Shown piece after piece: positions 1 through 11,944 of a stretch of DNA of 64,000 nt. Source of the DNA: Arthrobacter horti (GTDB lineage: Bacteria > Actinomycetota > Actinomycetes > Actinomycetales > Micrococcaceae). Each line of letters begins with the position of its first letter. The first letter of the stretch is position 1. Below the pieces are notes generated by a model. That model did not search any database and was not told where the DNA came from. It saw nothing but the letters and a program-made list of their open reading frames with translations. Both the position numbers and the translations under genes were made by a program. The stretch spans positions 746,532-810,531 of the forward strand of contig NZ_JAVALS010000001.1 in NCBI RefSeq assembly GCF_030731045.1, written 5' to 3'.

Positions 1-478
1 GCACGTGGTCGAAGTACCCGCCCTCGTCCACCGGCACCGGCAGCCCGTCCGGACCGGGACGGTCCGACTCCAGGAGGTAGAACTCGATCTCGGGGTGCGT
101 GTAGCAGGTGAAGCCCATGTCGGCGGCCTTGGCCAGGGTCCGCTTGAGCACATTTCGGGGGTCCGCCGCACTCGGCTGCCCATCCGGGGTCAGGATGTCG
201 CAGAACATGCGGCTGGTCTGCTCGGTCTCGCCGCGCCAGGGCAGGATCTGGAACGTGGACGGATCCGGCTGGGCCAGCATGTCGGATTCGTACACACGGG
301 CCAGGCCCTCGATGGAGGATCCGTCGAAGCCGAGACCCTCCTCGAAGGCCCCTTCGACCTCGGCGGGGGCCAGGGCCACGGACTTGAGAGAGCCCACCAC
401 GTCGGTGAACCAGAGCCGGACGAACCGGACGTCCCGCTCCTCGATGGTCCGGAGCACGAATTCCTGTTGGCGGTCCAT
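1..478 (-). CDS. glnA2: Type I glutamine synthetase (GlnA2-like), N-terminal part, truncated by window edge
   Basis: The first 159 codons of a glutamine synthetase, which makes glutamine from glutamate, ammonia and ATP in the cytosol. The protein starts MDRQQEFVLRTIEERDVRF and continues with RLWFTDVVG and the GFDGSSIEG stretch, the N-terminal beta-grasp signature of the family. The opening residues match the actinobacterial GlnA2 type (Rv2222c-like) better than the main GlnA1, as far as I can recall those proteins. The start is ATG at 476-478, preceded by a purine-rich GAGGAAGCGAGG stretch. The C-terminal catalytic barrel lies outside the window. It is divergent from panB. Confidence 0.9.
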   Translation of the reverse strand, partial: MDRQQEFVLRTIEERDVRFVRLWFTDVVGSLKSVALAPAEVEGAFEEGLGFDGSSIEGLARVYESDMLAQPDPSTFQILPWRGETEQTSRMFCDILTPDGQPSAADPRNVLKRTLAKAADMGFTCYTHPEIEFYLLESDRPGPDGLPVPVDEGGYFDHV

Positions 479-620
479 GCGGGCCTCGCTTCCTCTGCTC
501 CCCCGGCCCTGGCCGGGACACTCCTGTTCTGCTGACAGCAACTCTACCCAGGAGCGGTCACCTGCGGTTCCCAGCGCGCCCTGGGCGAAAGGGAATTCCC
601 CACCCCCGCACGTTCCCCGT

Positions 621-626
621 TAAGCT
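621..626 (+). promoter_or_regulatory. -10 element for panB, leaderless type
   Basis: TAAGCT lies exactly six bases before the panB ATG, with no ribosome-binding site between. A TANNNT box at this distance puts the transcription start at or next to the start codon. The same layout recurs at nine other genes in this window. Confidence 0.5.
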
Positions 627-632
627 CGAAGC

Positions 633-1517
633 ATGACCCACAGCGAAGCCGCCCACTCCAGCACCGCCGGCGAGACGAGCGCACCGTACGGAAGTGGCCC
701 CGCGCCGTCGTCGTCCGCTCCGGCCGGCCGGGTCCGGCTCCACCACCTGCGGCAGGCGAAGGAGCAGGGGCGGCATTTCGCCATGCTCACCACCTACGAG
801 CAGTACACGGCGGAGATCTTCGACGCGGCCGGTATCGAGGTGCTGCTGATCGGCGATTCCGCGTCCAACAACGTGTACGGCAACGAGACGAGCCTCCCGG
901 TCACGGTGGACGAACTCCTGCCGCTGTGCCGTGCGGTGGCCCGTTCGGCCCACCACGCCCTGATCCTGGCCGATCTGCCGTTCGGCTCCTACGAGGTCTC
1001 CCCCCAGCAGGCCGTGGAGACCGGCGTCCGCTTCATGAAGGAAGGCCTGGCCCACGCCGTGAAGCTGGAGGGCGGCGCCTTCTACGCGGAAACCGTGCGC
1101 GCCATGGTCCAGGCCGGCATCCCGGTCATGGGGCACATCGGCTTCACCCCGCAGAGTGAGCACGCCCTGGGCGGCTATCGTGTGCAGGGCCGGGGCGACG
1201 ACGCCGAGCGGCTCGTGGCGGACGCGCTGGCCCTCGAGGAGGCGGGCGCCTTCGCGGTGCTCATGGAGATGGTCCCGGCGGAGACCGCCGCAAGGGTCGA
1301 CGCAGCGCTGAAGGTCCCCACCGTGGGCATCGGCGCCGGCAGCGGCACCACCGGCCAGGTCCTGGTCTGGCAGGACGCCATGGGTCTGCGCGGCGGGAAG
1401 ATGGCACGCTTCGTCAAGCAGTACGCCCAGCTGCGCGGGACCCTGATGGATGCCGCGCAGCAGTTCGGCGACGAAGTCCGGAACGGCTCCTTCCCCGGCC
1501 CGGAGCACTCCTTCTAG
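633..1517 (+). CDS. panB: 3-methyl-2-oxobutanoate hydroxymethyltransferase (ketopantoate hydroxymethyltransferase)
   Basis: Transfers a hydroxymethyl group from 5,10-methylene-tetrahydrofolate to 2-oxoisovalerate, the first step of pantothenate and coenzyme A synthesis. The 294-residue protein has a non-conserved Ser/Ala-rich head of about 35 residues followed by the PanB barrel: MLTTYEQYTAEIFDAAGIE, the metal-binding LLIGDSASNN and LADLPFGSY segments, VKLEGG, VMGHIGFTPQS, and the GIGAGSGTTGQVLVWQD loop near the C-terminus. PanC and PanD are not in the window. The head makes it slightly longer than the usual 265-280 residues. A later start is possible, but the -10 box six bases before ATG 633 supports this one. 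Confidence 0.95.
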   Translation: MTHSEAAHSSTAGETSAPYGSGPAPSSSAPAGRVRLHHLRQAKEQGRHFAMLTTYEQYTAEIFDAAGIEVLLIGDSASNNVYGNETSLPVTVDELLPLCRAVARSAHHALILADLPFGSYEVSPQQAVETGVRFMKEGLAHAVKLEGGAFYAETVRAMVQAGIPVMGHIGFTPQSEHALGGYRVQGRGDDAERLVADALALEEAGAFAVLMEMVPAETAARVDAALKVPTVGIGAGSGTTGQVLVWQDAMGLRGGKMARFVKQYAQLRGTLMDAAQQFGDEVRNGSFPGPEHSF

Positions 1518-1540
1518 GAGAGGCCCGGCCGGGAGCGGGC

Positions 1541-1705
1541 TCAGTCGTCGTCATCCTTGTCCCACGCCTCATTGTGTTTCCGGACGCTCTCCAGGGCCTT
1601 CGCGGCCTCCTCCCGGGTGTCGAACGGGCCGAGCAACTGGCTCCAGTCGCTCATGGCGTCCTCCTCCACTTGGTGCGTGACCATGTTGTACCAGAACTTC
1701 GGCAT
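1541..1705 (-). CDS. Small SPOR-like protein
   Basis: A 54-residue protein, MPKFWYNMVTHQVEEDAMSD through DWSQLLGPFDTREEAAKALE to a very acidic tail KDDDD. The WYN...VEE...LGPF..REEA..AL pattern resembles a minimal SPOR-type fold, and short proteins of this type are common in actinobacteria. No function is established, and peptidoglycan binding would be an inference from the SPOR likeness. The start is ATG at 1703-1705 with a strong AGGAGGA ribosome-binding site. It is divergent from map, with only 36 bases between the two start codons. There is no signal peptide or membrane segment. Confidence 0.75.
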   Translation of the reverse strand: MPKFWYNMVTHQVEEDAMSDWSQLLGPFDTREEAAKALESVRKHNEAWDKDDDD

Positions 1706-1729
1706 GGCTCCTCCTTGCGTGACGGCTAT

Positions 1730-1735
1730 TAGGAT
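1730..1735 (+). promoter_or_regulatory. -10 element for map, leaderless type
   Basis: TAGGAT lies exactly six bases before the map ATG. The only strong ribosome-binding site nearby belongs to the divergent small gene on the other strand. Confidence 0.5.
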
Positions 1736-1741
1736 CAAGGT

Positions 1742-2620
1742 ATGCCAGCTGAAGCCAGTACCGCACCCCTCGGCACCCTGACCCCGGGGACCGTCAGCCC
1801 ACGCCGTCCCGTCCCGGCGTCGATCGAACGTCCGGAGTACGTGGACAAGCCCGCCCCGGCCAAGTTCACGGGCAGCGCGGTCAAGACCCCCGAGACGATC
1901 GAGAAGATGCGCATCGCGAGCCGCATCGCCGCACAGGCGATCGTCGAGGTGGGCAAGAGCATCCGCCCCGGCGTGACCACGGACGAGCTGGACGCCGTGG
2001 GGCATGAGTTCCTCCTGGATCACGGCGCCTACCCCTCCACGCTGGGCTACCGGGGCTTCCCGAAATCCCTGTGCTCCTCGCTCAACGAGGTCATCTGCCA
2101 CGGCATCCCGGACTCCACCGTGGTCCAGGACGGCGACATCCTCAACATCGACATCACGGCGTACATTCACGGCGTGCACGGCGACACCAACCACACCTTC
2201 CTGGTGGGCGAGGTGGACGAGGAGTCCCGGCTCCTGGTGGAACGCACGGAGGAAAGCCTGCGCCGCGCCATCAAGGCCGTGGCCCCGGGCCGCGAGATCA
2301 ACGTCATCGGGCGCACCATCGAGTCCTATGCGAAGCGTTTCGGCTACGGCGTGGTCCGTGACTTCACCGGGCACGGTGTCGGCGAGGCGTTTCACACGGG
2401 CCTGATCATTCCGCACTATGACGCGGCCCCCGCCTACAGCACTGTCATCGAGCCGGGCATGACGTTTACGATTGAACCCATGCTCACGCTCGGCACCATC
2501 GAGTGGGATATGTGGCCTGACGACTGGACCGTACTCACCCGGGACCGGAAGCGGACTGCGCAGTTTGAGCACACCCTCGTGGTGACCGATACGGGCGCGG
2601 AGATCCTCACCCTGCCCTGA
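1742..2620 (+). CDS. map: Methionine aminopeptidase, type I
   Basis: Removes the initiator methionine from nascent proteins. The 292-residue protein has a Pro-rich N-terminal extension of about 45 residues that contains RPEYVDKP, as in the MapB-type actinobacterial enzymes, followed by the pita-bread domain. Metal ligands are visible in order: the Asp of [11 protein letters not shown], the Asp of HGDTNHTF, the His of DFTGHGVG, the Glu of FTIEPM and the Glu of QFEHT. The substrate histidine lies in ICHGIPDS. The proposed start has a TAGGAT box six bases upstream. It is followed by ppgK after 43 bases and is probably co-transcribed with it. Confidence 0.95.
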   Translation: MPAEASTAPLGTLTPGTVSPRRPVPASIERPEYVDKPAPAKFTGSAVKTPETIEKMRIASRIAAQAIVEVGKSIRPGVTTDELDAVGHEFLLDHGAYPSTLGYRGFPKSLCSSLNEVICHGIPDSTVVQDGDILNIDITAYIHGVHGDTNHTFLVGEVDEESRLLVERTEESLRRAIKAVAPGREINVIGRTIESYAKRFGYGVVRDFTGHGVGEAFHTGLIIPHYDAAPAYSTVIEPGMTFTIEPMLTLGTIEWDMWPDDWTVLTRDRKRTAQFEHTLVVTDTGAEILTLP

Positions 2621-2663
2621 GCGGCACCGCTTTGCACCCCGTCCGCCGCATCGAAGGAACAGC

Positions 2664-3467
2664 GTGAGCAAGAACGACAACTCCGGCAAGAAGCACCCCG
2701 CCATGATCGGCATCGACATCGGCGGAACGGGCATCAAAGGCGGGATCGTCAATCTCAAGAACGGCAAGCTGGTGGGCGAGCGCGTCCGCATCCCCACGCC
2801 GCAGCCGGCCACGCCGGAGTCCGTCTCCGCCGTCGTCGCCCAGATCGTCGAGGAGCTCAGTGCCCGCCAGGATGCCCCGGAACGTTCCACACCGGTGGGC
2901 GTCACCTTCCCGGGCATCATCCAGCACGGCGTCTGCCTGCTGGCGGCCAATGTGGACAAGAGCTGGCTGAACGTGGACATCGACGCTCTGCTCACCACGA
3001 CGCTGAAGCGTCCGGTGGAAGTGATCAACGACGCCGACGCGGCCGGCCTGGCGGAGGTGCGCTACGGCGCCGGGGAGGACGTCAAGGGCACGGTCCTGGT
3101 GATCACGCTCGGCACCGGGATCGGTTCCGCGTTCATTTTCAACGGCCGTCTGGTGCCCAACGCCGAGCTCGGCCACCTGGAGATCGACGGTTTCGACGCC
3201 GAGTCCAAGGCCTCTGCCGTGGCCCGCGAGCGGGACGGCCTGAGCTGGGAGGAGTACTCGGTCAAGCTGCAGCGCTACTTCAGCCACGTCGAGATGCTCT
3301 TCTCCCCCGAACTGTTCGTGGTGGGCGGCGGTATCTCGAAGCGCGCCGACGAGTACCTGCCGCGCCTGGAGCTCCGGACCCCGATCGTCCCGGCCAAGCT
3401 GAAGAACGAGGCCGGCATCGTGGGCGCCGCACTGCAGGTCGCCCAGCACCACAAGCTCATCAAGTAG
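2664..3467 (+). CDS. ppgK: Polyphosphate glucokinase
   Basis: Phosphorylates glucose to glucose-6-phosphate using inorganic polyphosphate, and usually also ATP, in the cytosol. This is an actinobacterial branch of the ROK/hexokinase fold. The 267-residue protein shows IGIDIGGTGIKGGIV (phosphate 1 motif), the catalytic region VINDADAAGLAEVRYG, LGTGIGSAFIFNG and FVVGGGISK. It lacks the CxCGxxGCxE zinc site of classic ROK kinases, as expected for PpgK. Length matches the family. The start is GTG 2664, with GGAAC upstream. A second, ATP-type glucokinase lies at 44163-45194. Confidence 0.93.
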   Translation: MSKNDNSGKKHPAMIGIDIGGTGIKGGIVNLKNGKLVGERVRIPTPQPATPESVSAVVAQIVEELSARQDAPERSTPVGVTFPGIIQHGVCLLAANVDKSWLNVDIDALLTTTLKRPVEVINDADAAGLAEVRYGAGEDVKGTVLVITLGTGIGSAFIFNGRLVPNAELGHLEIDGFDAESKASAVARERDGLSWEEYSVKLQRYFSHVEMLFSPELFVVGGGISKRADEYLPRLELRTPIVPAKLKNEAGIVGAALQVAQHHKLIK

Positions 3468-3485
3468 ACACCCTCCTGGGAGCGG

Positions 3486-3518
3486 AAGGGCCCCGCCGGA
3501 TCTTCCGGCGGGGCCCTT
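3486..3518. terminator. Bidirectional hairpin terminator between ppgK and nrdR
   Basis: A 15-bp perfect stem (3486-3500 with 3504-3518) and a 3-base loop, with short A and T runs at the stem ends. It lies between two convergent genes. Confidence 0.85.
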
Positions 3519-3542
3519 CGCTGTTCATCCTGTGCGGCACCG

Positions 3543-3584
3543 CTCAGGCGTTCTGGCTCCTCAGGCCTTCTGGCTCCTCAGGCG
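3543..3584. repeat. 17-bp tandem repeat at the 3' end of nrdR (about 2.4 copies)
   Basis: Copies at 3543-3559 and 3560-3576 differ at one base, and a partial third copy (8 bases) follows. The period is not a multiple of three. The repeat covers the nrdR stop codon, and either copy would end the protein after almost the same residues (SQKA or SQNA). Confidence 0.8.
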
Positions 3585-4010
3585 CGCGATCGCCTCTTCG
3601 AAGTCGTCCAGCGAGTCGAAGTCCTGGTACACGCTGGCGAAGCGCAGATAGGCCACCTCGTCCAGGCGGCGCAGCGGTTCCAGGATGGCGAGGCCCACCT
3701 CATTGGCTTTGATCTCGGCGGCGCTGCTCGCACGGACGATCTCCTCGACCTCCTGTGCCAGCATGGCCAGATCATCCTCGGTGACCGGGCGGCCCTGGCA
3801 GGCCTTGCGCACCCCGTTGATGACCTTGCTGCGGCTGAAGGGTTCGGCCACACCGGAACGCTTGAGCACCGACAGGCTGGTGGTCTCGATGGTGGTGAAG
3901 CGGCGCGCGCAATTGCCGCACTGCCGCCTCCGGCGGATCGAGGATCCGTCCTCGGTGACGCGGCTGTCCACCACCCGGGAATCCGGATTACGGCAATAGG
4001 GACAGAACAC
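3561..4010 (-). CDS. nrdR: Transcriptional repressor NrdR of ribonucleotide reductase genes
   Basis: A zinc-ribbon plus ATP-cone repressor that shuts down ribonucleotide reductase operons when (d)ATP is bound. The 149-residue protein starts [17 protein letters not shown], with four zinc cysteines as CPYC and CGNC, then RRFTTIE, then the ATP-cone from about residue 46 (VLKRSG...[14 protein letters not shown]). Length is normal. The start is GTG 4010 with the ribosome-binding site AAGGAGGCAAG. No nrd genes or NrdR boxes were found in the window, so its targets lie elsewhere. The C-terminus sits in a 17-bp tandem duplication. Confidence 0.97.
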   Translation of the reverse strand: MFCPYCRNPDSRVVDSRVTEDGSSIRRRRQCGNCARRFTTIETTSLSVLKRSGVAEPFSRSKVINGVRKACQGRPVTEDDLAMLAQEVEEIVRASSAAEIKANEVGLAILEPLRRLDEVAYLRFASVYQDFDSLDDFEEAIARLRSQKA

Positions 4011-4094
4011 CTTGCCTCCTTACCGTGTCTGGGCTCAGTTTAAGACCGGGCATTTCAAATCACAAGGATGTGATTCTCACACACCCCGGGGGTC

Positions 4095-5453
4095 TCAGCG
4101 GAACCGGATGGACACGGCCTCACCGTGGGAGGGCAGGTTCTCCGCCGAGGCGAGCTGCTCGATGTGAGTGCGCACACCCTTCAGAGCGTCGCGGGAGTAC
4201 TCGATCTCCTGCACGGCACGGAGGAAGGTGGTGACGTTCAGGCCGGAGGAGAACAACGCCGTGCCGGACGTCGGCAGCACGTGGTTGGAGCCGGCGCAGT
4301 AGTCGCCCAGGCTCACCGGAGAATAGTCCCCGACGAAGATGGCGCCCGCGTTCCGGATCCGGGCCGCCACCGCGGGAGAGTCCTCCGTCATGATCTCCAG
4401 GTGCTCGGCGGCGTACGCGTCCGCCACCGCCACCCCCTGGCTCACATCATCCACCAGCACCACACCGGACTGCGGGCCGGAGAGGGCCGTGGTGATGCGT
4501 TCGCCGTGCCGGGCCGTGACGATCTGCCGCAGCAGCTCCTCCCGGACGGCGTCGGCCAGCTCGGTGGACGGCGTGATCAGCACGCTCGACGCACGGGGGT
4601 CGTGCTCGGCCTGGCTGATCAGATCCGCCGCCACCAGGGAGGCCCGGGCGGTGTGGTCGGCGAGGACGGCGATCTCCGTGGGACCGGCTTCGGAGTCGAT
4701 GCCCACCACGCCGCGGACCAGGCGCTTGGCCGTGGCCACGTACACATTGCCGGGGCCGGTGATCAGGTCGACCGCCTCGATCTCCGCGGATCCCTCCGCT
4801 TCGGCCACACCGTAGGCGAAGGCGGCGATGGCCTGGGCGCCGCCCATGGCGTAGACCTCTTCGATGCCCAGCAGCTCAGCGGCGGCCAGGATGGTGGGGT
4901 GTGGCAGTCCGCCGTGGTCCTTCTGCGGCGGAGAAGCCAGTGCCACGGACGTCACGCCCGCGGCCAGGGCCGGGACCACGTTCATGACCACGGAGCTGGC
5001 GAGCGGTGCCAGGCCGCCCGGGACGTACAGACCCACGCGGCTCACCGGGATCCAGCGCTGACGCACGACGGCGCCCTCCGCGAGGACCGTCTCCACGTCG
5101 CCGGGGCGCTGGGCCTCGGCGAAGAGGCGGGCACGGTGGATGGACTCCTCCAGGGCGGCACGCACGGCGGCGTCCAGCCCGGCGAGGGCGTCGCGCAGCG
5201 CCGCGCGGGGCACGCGCACCTGTTCCAGGCTCACGCCGTCGAAGCGCTGGGCGAAGTCGCGCAACGCCGCGTGGCCGCCGTCGCGCACGGCGGCGATGAT
5301 CCCGCGGACGGCGTCCTCCGCCTCCCTGTTGGACTCCTCATGCACGCGGGGCACGGCGGCCTTCAGCGCGGCCCGGCTCAGATGGCGGCCGCGGAGATCC
5401 ACGGTGCGGAAGAACTCGGTGCTGTCGGGGCTGGTCACAGGGGTCTCACTCAC
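4095..5453 (-). CDS. hisD: Histidinol dehydrogenase
   Basis: Catalyses the last two oxidations of histidine synthesis (L-histidinol to L-histidine, NAD-dependent, zinc enzyme). The 452-residue protein has the family landmarks VGLYVPGG, YAMGGAQAIAAFAYG, LITGPGNVYVATAKR, the IDSEAGPTE loop, and the zinc and substrate ligands in SQAEHDP and AAEHLEI, then GDYCAGSNHVLPT. No other his gene is present. It lies between dnaE and nrdR. The start is GTG 5453, with TAAACT six bases upstream and no ribosome-binding site. Confidence 0.97.
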   Translation of the reverse strand: MSETPVTSPDSTEFFRTVDLRGRHLSRAALKAAVPRVHEESNREAEDAVRGIIAAVRDGGHAALRDFAQRFDGVSLEQVRVPRAALRDALAGLDAAVRAALEESIHRARLFAEAQRPGDVETVLAEGAVVRQRWIPVSRVGLYVPGGLAPLASSVVMNVVPALAAGVTSVALASPPQKDHGGLPHPTILAAAELLGIEEVYAMGGAQAIAAFAYGVAEAEGSAEIEAVDLITGPGNVYVATAKRLVRGVVGIDSEAGPTEIAVLADHTARASLVAADLISQAEHDPRASSVLITPSTELADAVREELLRQIVTARHGERITTALSGPQSGVVLVDDVSQGVAVADAYAAEHLEIMTEDSPAVAARIRNAGAIFVGDYSPVSLGDYCAGSNHVLPTSGTALFSSGLNVTTFLRAVQEIEYSRDALKGVRTHIEQLASAENLPSHGEAVSIRFR

Positions 5454-5459
5454 GGATTC

Positions 5460-5465
5460 AGTTTA
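5460..5465 (-). promoter_or_regulatory. -10 element for hisD, leaderless type
   Basis: On the minus strand TAAACT ends six bases before the GTG start of hisD. No Shine-Dalgarno sequence fits between them. Confidence 0.5.
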
Positions 5466-5524
5466 TCGAGGCGTCGGGGCTCCCCCGAACCGGCCCGTCA
5501 CATGGACGGCTGTTCGGGGCGGGG

Positions 5525-9079
<3,555 letters not shown>

Positions 9080-9085
9080 CCGTAC

Positions 9086-9091
9086 ATCCTA
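9086..9091 (-). promoter_or_regulatory. -10 element for dnaE, leaderless type
   Basis: TAGGAT on the minus strand ends six bases before the dnaE GTG, the same box and spacing as at map and the PASTA kinase gene. The 39-base gap to the upstream gene leaves little room for a leader. Confidence 0.45.
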
Positions 9092-9118
9092 GTACGCCCC
9101 ACCGAGGGGACCCGGTAT

Positions 9119-10066
9119 TCAGTGCCCGTCGCGCAGGCGCTCCAGGGCGTAGGCCAGGTCTTCCGGGTAGTCGCTGGTGACCGTGACGCGTTCGCCGGAG
9201 GCAGGATGATCGAAGCTCAGCTGACGGGCGTGGAGCCACTGCCGGGTCAGACCGAGCTCGGCGGCCAGACGGGGGTCGGCGCCGTAGGTCAGGTCGCCCG
9301 CGCACGGGTGCCGCAGTGCCGAGAAGTGCACCCGGATCTGGTGGGTGCGGCCCGTCTCCAGGTGCACCTCTAGGAGACTCGCCCGGCCGAAAGCCTCCAG
9401 GACTTCGTAGTGGGTCACGGACGGACGGCCGTCCTCGATGACCGCGAAGCGCCACTCGTGGCCGGGGTGCCGGCCGATCGGGGCTTCGATGGTCCCCTTC
9501 AGCGGGTCCGGGAGCCCCTGGACCACCGTGTGGTAGACCTTGTCCACCGTGCGCTCCTTGAAGGCGCGCTTGAGGGAGGTGTAGGCGCGTTCGGTCTTGG
9601 CAACCACCATGATCCCGCTCGTGCCGACGTCGAGCCGGTGCACGATGCCCATGCGCTCGGGTGCGCCGGAGGTGGTGATGCGGTACCCCGCCCCTGCGAG
9701 CCCGCCCACCACCGTGGGTCCCACCCAGCCCGGACTCGGGTGTGCGGCCACGCCCACGGGCTTGTCGACCACCACGAAGTCCTCGTCGTCGAGCAGGATG
9801 TCCAAGCCGTCCACGATCTCCACCACCACTTCCAAAGGGTCCCGCGCGGTGGAGGCCGTCAGACGGATCTCCTGCCCCGCGGACAGCTTCAATGATTTCG
9901 CCGGCTGCGCGCCGTCGACGCTGACCCGGCCCTCCGCGACCGCCAGGGCGGCGGCCGAGCGCGAGATGCCGAGGAGCGCCGCCAGCGCCGCGTCCACACG
10001 CTTGCCCGCCTGCTCAGGGGGGACGACGACGCCGGTCACCGACGCGCCGTCGCGCGGCTCGCTCAC
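9119..10066 (-). CDS. RluA-family pseudouridine synthase (RluD-like)
   Basis: Converts uridines in structured RNA, probably 23S rRNA, to pseudouridine. The 315-residue protein carries an N-terminal S4 RNA-binding domain ([19 protein letters not shown]...SVDG) and the RluA catalytic core with the diagnostic HRLDVGTSG, which contains the nucleophilic Asp. [10 protein letters not shown] and [10 protein letters not shown] follow. The exact target position cannot be decided from sequence. Its GTG start overlaps the lspA stop by four bases, so the two are probably co-translated, an arrangement common in many bacteria. Confidence 0.92.
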   Translation of the reverse strand: MSEPRDGASVTGVVVPPEQAGKRVDAALAALLGISRSAAALAVAEGRVSVDGAQPAKSLKLSAGQEIRLTASTARDPLEVVVEIVDGLDILLDDEDFVVVDKPVGVAAHPSPGWVGPTVVGGLAGAGYRITTSGAPERMGIVHRLDVGTSGIMVVAKTERAYTSLKRAFKERTVDKVYHTVVQGLPDPLKGTIEAPIGRHPGHEWRFAVIEDGRPSVTHYEVLEAFGRASLLEVHLETGRTHQIRVHFSALRHPCAGDLTYGADPRLAAELGLTRQWLHARQLSFDHPASGERVTVTSDYPEDLAYALERLRDGH

Positions 10067-10683
10067 TTGCCGGCCTCGCCGGCGTCACCCGCGCCGGAGT
10101 CCCCCGGCGCACGCTTCCGGCCATCCGCCGCGACACCCTTGAGCGTCAGGATGACGATGACGGTCACGGCGGTCACCACCGCGGAATCGGCCACGTTGAA
10201 GATGGCGAAGTTGGGCAGCTGGATGAAGTCCACCACGTGCCCCATGCCGAACGACGGTGCCCGGAACAGCCGGTCCGTCAGATTACCCAGCGCGCCGCCC
10301 AGCAGGAATCCGAGCGCCAGCCCCCACCAGAGGGAACCCACGCGCCGGATGTACACCAGCACGGCGGCCGAGACGAGGGTCATGATGATGGTGAAGACCC
10401 AGGTGTAGTTCTCGCCGATGGAGAACGCCGCCCCGGAATTGCGGATGTAGTACCAGTGCAGCAGCGGGGGCAGGACCGGAATGCTCTCGTACTCCGTCAT
10501 CCCGGTGCTGACCAGGAATTTCGTGAGCTGGTCCAGCCCGTACGCGAACACCGCCGCGGCTGCGAACAGCGCGAGCACCGGACCGTGGCGCCGGACCGGC
10601 GAGATCGCCGCCTCTTCCGGCTCGGGCACGGTTCCGCCGGGGACCTCGGACTCGGGTCCCTGGTCAGCGGGGCTGCTGCTCAT
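10063..10683 (-). CDS. lspA: Lipoprotein signal peptidase (signal peptidase II)
   Basis: Membrane aspartyl protease that cleaves lipoprotein signal peptides after lipidation. It would process the lipoproteins at 32306 and 59602. The 206-residue protein has a charged N-terminal tail of about 30 residues, four transmembrane segments, and the two catalytic Asp regions (LTDRLFR and FNVADSAV) plus [11 protein letters not shown]. The C-terminal tail [17 protein letters not shown] is low-complexity. The ATG start at 10681-10683 is preceded by GAGGAAGTGAAGAG. It lies downstream of the divIVA terminator, so it starts a new transcription unit with the pseudouridine synthase. Confidence 0.95.
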   Translation of the reverse strand: MSSSPADQGPESEVPGGTVPEPEEAAISPVRRHGPVLALFAAAAVFAYGLDQLTKFLVSTGMTEYESIPVLPPLLHWYYIRNSGAAFSIGENYTWVFTIIMTLVSAAVLVYIRRVGSLWWGLALGFLLGGALGNLTDRLFRAPSFGMGHVVDFIQLPNFAIFNVADSAVVTAVTVIVILTLKGVAADGRKRAPGDSGAGDAGEAGK

Positions 10684-10759
10684 TGCTCTTCACTTCCTCG
10701 GCTCGTGTTCCCCGGCGTACGCAGGCCGGGCGCGGAGGCACCGGCCTCCACGGACATGA

Positions 10760-10794
10760 CAAGGCCGGTGACCGGAAACCGGTCACCGGCCTTG
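10760..10794 (-). terminator. Hairpin terminator downstream of divIVA
   Basis: A perfect 16-bp inverted repeat (10760-10775 with 10779-10794) and a 3-base loop, 12 bases after the divIVA stop. It lacks a clear T run, as is usual in high-G+C actinobacteria. Confidence 0.8.
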
Positions 10795-10806
10795 TCTTTG
10801 AGGGTC

Positions 10807-11442
10807 TCAGCCCTCGGAGTTCTGCTCGCTGTTCTCTGCGGCGACGGAACCACGCGACTCGAGGTCACGCAGCTGGCCTTCAATGTAGCTCTTCAGGCGG
10901 CTGCGGTAGTCGCGCTCGAAGCCACGCAGCTGGTCGACCTTGCGCTCCAGCACGGACCGCTGCTGCTCCAGGACACCAAGGACCTGGCGGGACTTCTCCT
11001 GCGCGTCGTTGACCAGGGTGCTGGCCTCGATCTGAGCCTCGGCGATGATCTTGTCGCGGCGTGCGGCGCCATCGGACACGTGCTGGTCGTGCATCTGCTG
11101 CGCCATGGCCAGAAGACCGGCGGCGGACTCCGCGGAAGCGGGGATGGCCGAGGTGACCGGAGCCGGCTCGGCCGCCTTCGGAGCGGCCGGGGCCTCCTCC
11201 TTGACCGGCGCGGGCTTGGGAGCCTCTTCCTTGACCGGCTCCGCCTTGGGGGCCTCGGCGACGGGCGCCTCGGCACCCTTGCCGCCGAGCTGCTTGCGGA
11301 GCTCTTCGTTCTCCTGGTTCAGACGGCGAAGCTCGACGACGATCTCGTCAAGGAAATCGTCGACCTCGTCCTGGTCGTATCCCTCACGGAACTTCGTCGG
11401 CTGAAAGCGCTTATTGACAACGTCTTCTGGCGTCAAAGCCAT
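10807..11442 (-). CDS. divIVA: DivIVA / Wag31 polar growth and septum-site protein
   Basis: Coiled-coil scaffold that marks negatively curved membrane at poles and septa and organises cell-wall growth. The 211-residue protein begins with the conserved membrane-binding head MALTPEDVVNKRFQPTKFRE and GYDQDEVDDFLDEI. A first coiled coil follows (ELRRLNQENEELRKQL). A low-complexity Ala/Pro/Glu/Lys linker (about residues 55-100) comes next, then a long second coiled coil to the end. It sits downstream of ftsZ, sepF and yggT, the normal actinobacterial position. The start is ATG with GAGGTGACCAG upstream. Confidence 0.95.
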   Translation of the reverse strand: MALTPEDVVNKRFQPTKFREGYDQDEVDDFLDEIVVELRRLNQENEELRKQLGGKGAEAPVAEAPKAEPVKEEAPKPAPVKEEAPAAPKAAEPAPVTSAIPASAESAAGLLAMAQQMHDQHVSDGAARRDKIIAEAQIEASTLVNDAQEKSRQVLGVLEQQRSVLERKVDQLRGFERDYRSRLKSYIEGQLRDLESRGSVAAENSEQNSEG

Positions 11443-11604
11443 CTGGTCACCTCGTTGGTTCTTATCGTCGTAGAGCGGTTGGCCCTGCCGACTACGTTAC
11501 CTAAAGTAGGCCGTCGGCTCGAATCGTCCATCCGTTGGACGTCCGGCCACCGGCCCACCCGAGCTCCGGAACGTTCGCCGGGCGCTGCGTGGACTGATTT
11601 GAAA

Positions 11605-11895
11605 CTACGCGAAACTGCTCGCGATTGCCATAGCGATGCTGACCACGAAGAACAGCAGGATGAATGCGATGTCGAGCGTCACATTCCCCATCTTCAGCGG
11701 CGGGATGACCCTGCGCAGGAAACGCAGCGGAGGGTCGGAAAGCGAATACACGATGCTGGCAACGAGCAGAGCCGCACCGCGAGGCCTCCAGTGCCGGGCG
11801 AAGACCTGGACCCAGTCGATGATCAGACGGATGATCAAGGCGACCAGGAACAGCAGCAGCACCACGTAGATGAGGGCGAAGAGAACGCCCATCAA
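11605..11895 (-). CDS. YggT family membrane protein
   Basis: A 96-residue protein with two hydrophobic segments (about residues 3-25 and 70-93) separated by LRFLRRVIPPLKMGNVTLD, the typical YggT layout. It sits between sepF and divIVA, as in most actinobacteria and many Gram-positives. Its molecular role is not settled, and context points to cell division or shape. The start is ATG with a strong GAGGAGGCTTG ribosome-binding site. Confidence 0.9.
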   Translation of the reverse strand: MMGVLFALIYVVLLLFLVALIIRLIIDWVQVFARHWRPRGAALLVASIVYSLSDPPLRFLRRVIPPLKMGNVTLDIAFILLFFVVSIAMAIASSFA

Positions 11896-11944
11896 GCCTC
11901 CTCAACCTGCCGGGCACCTGCCGGCAGGACGACGACGGCGGCCA

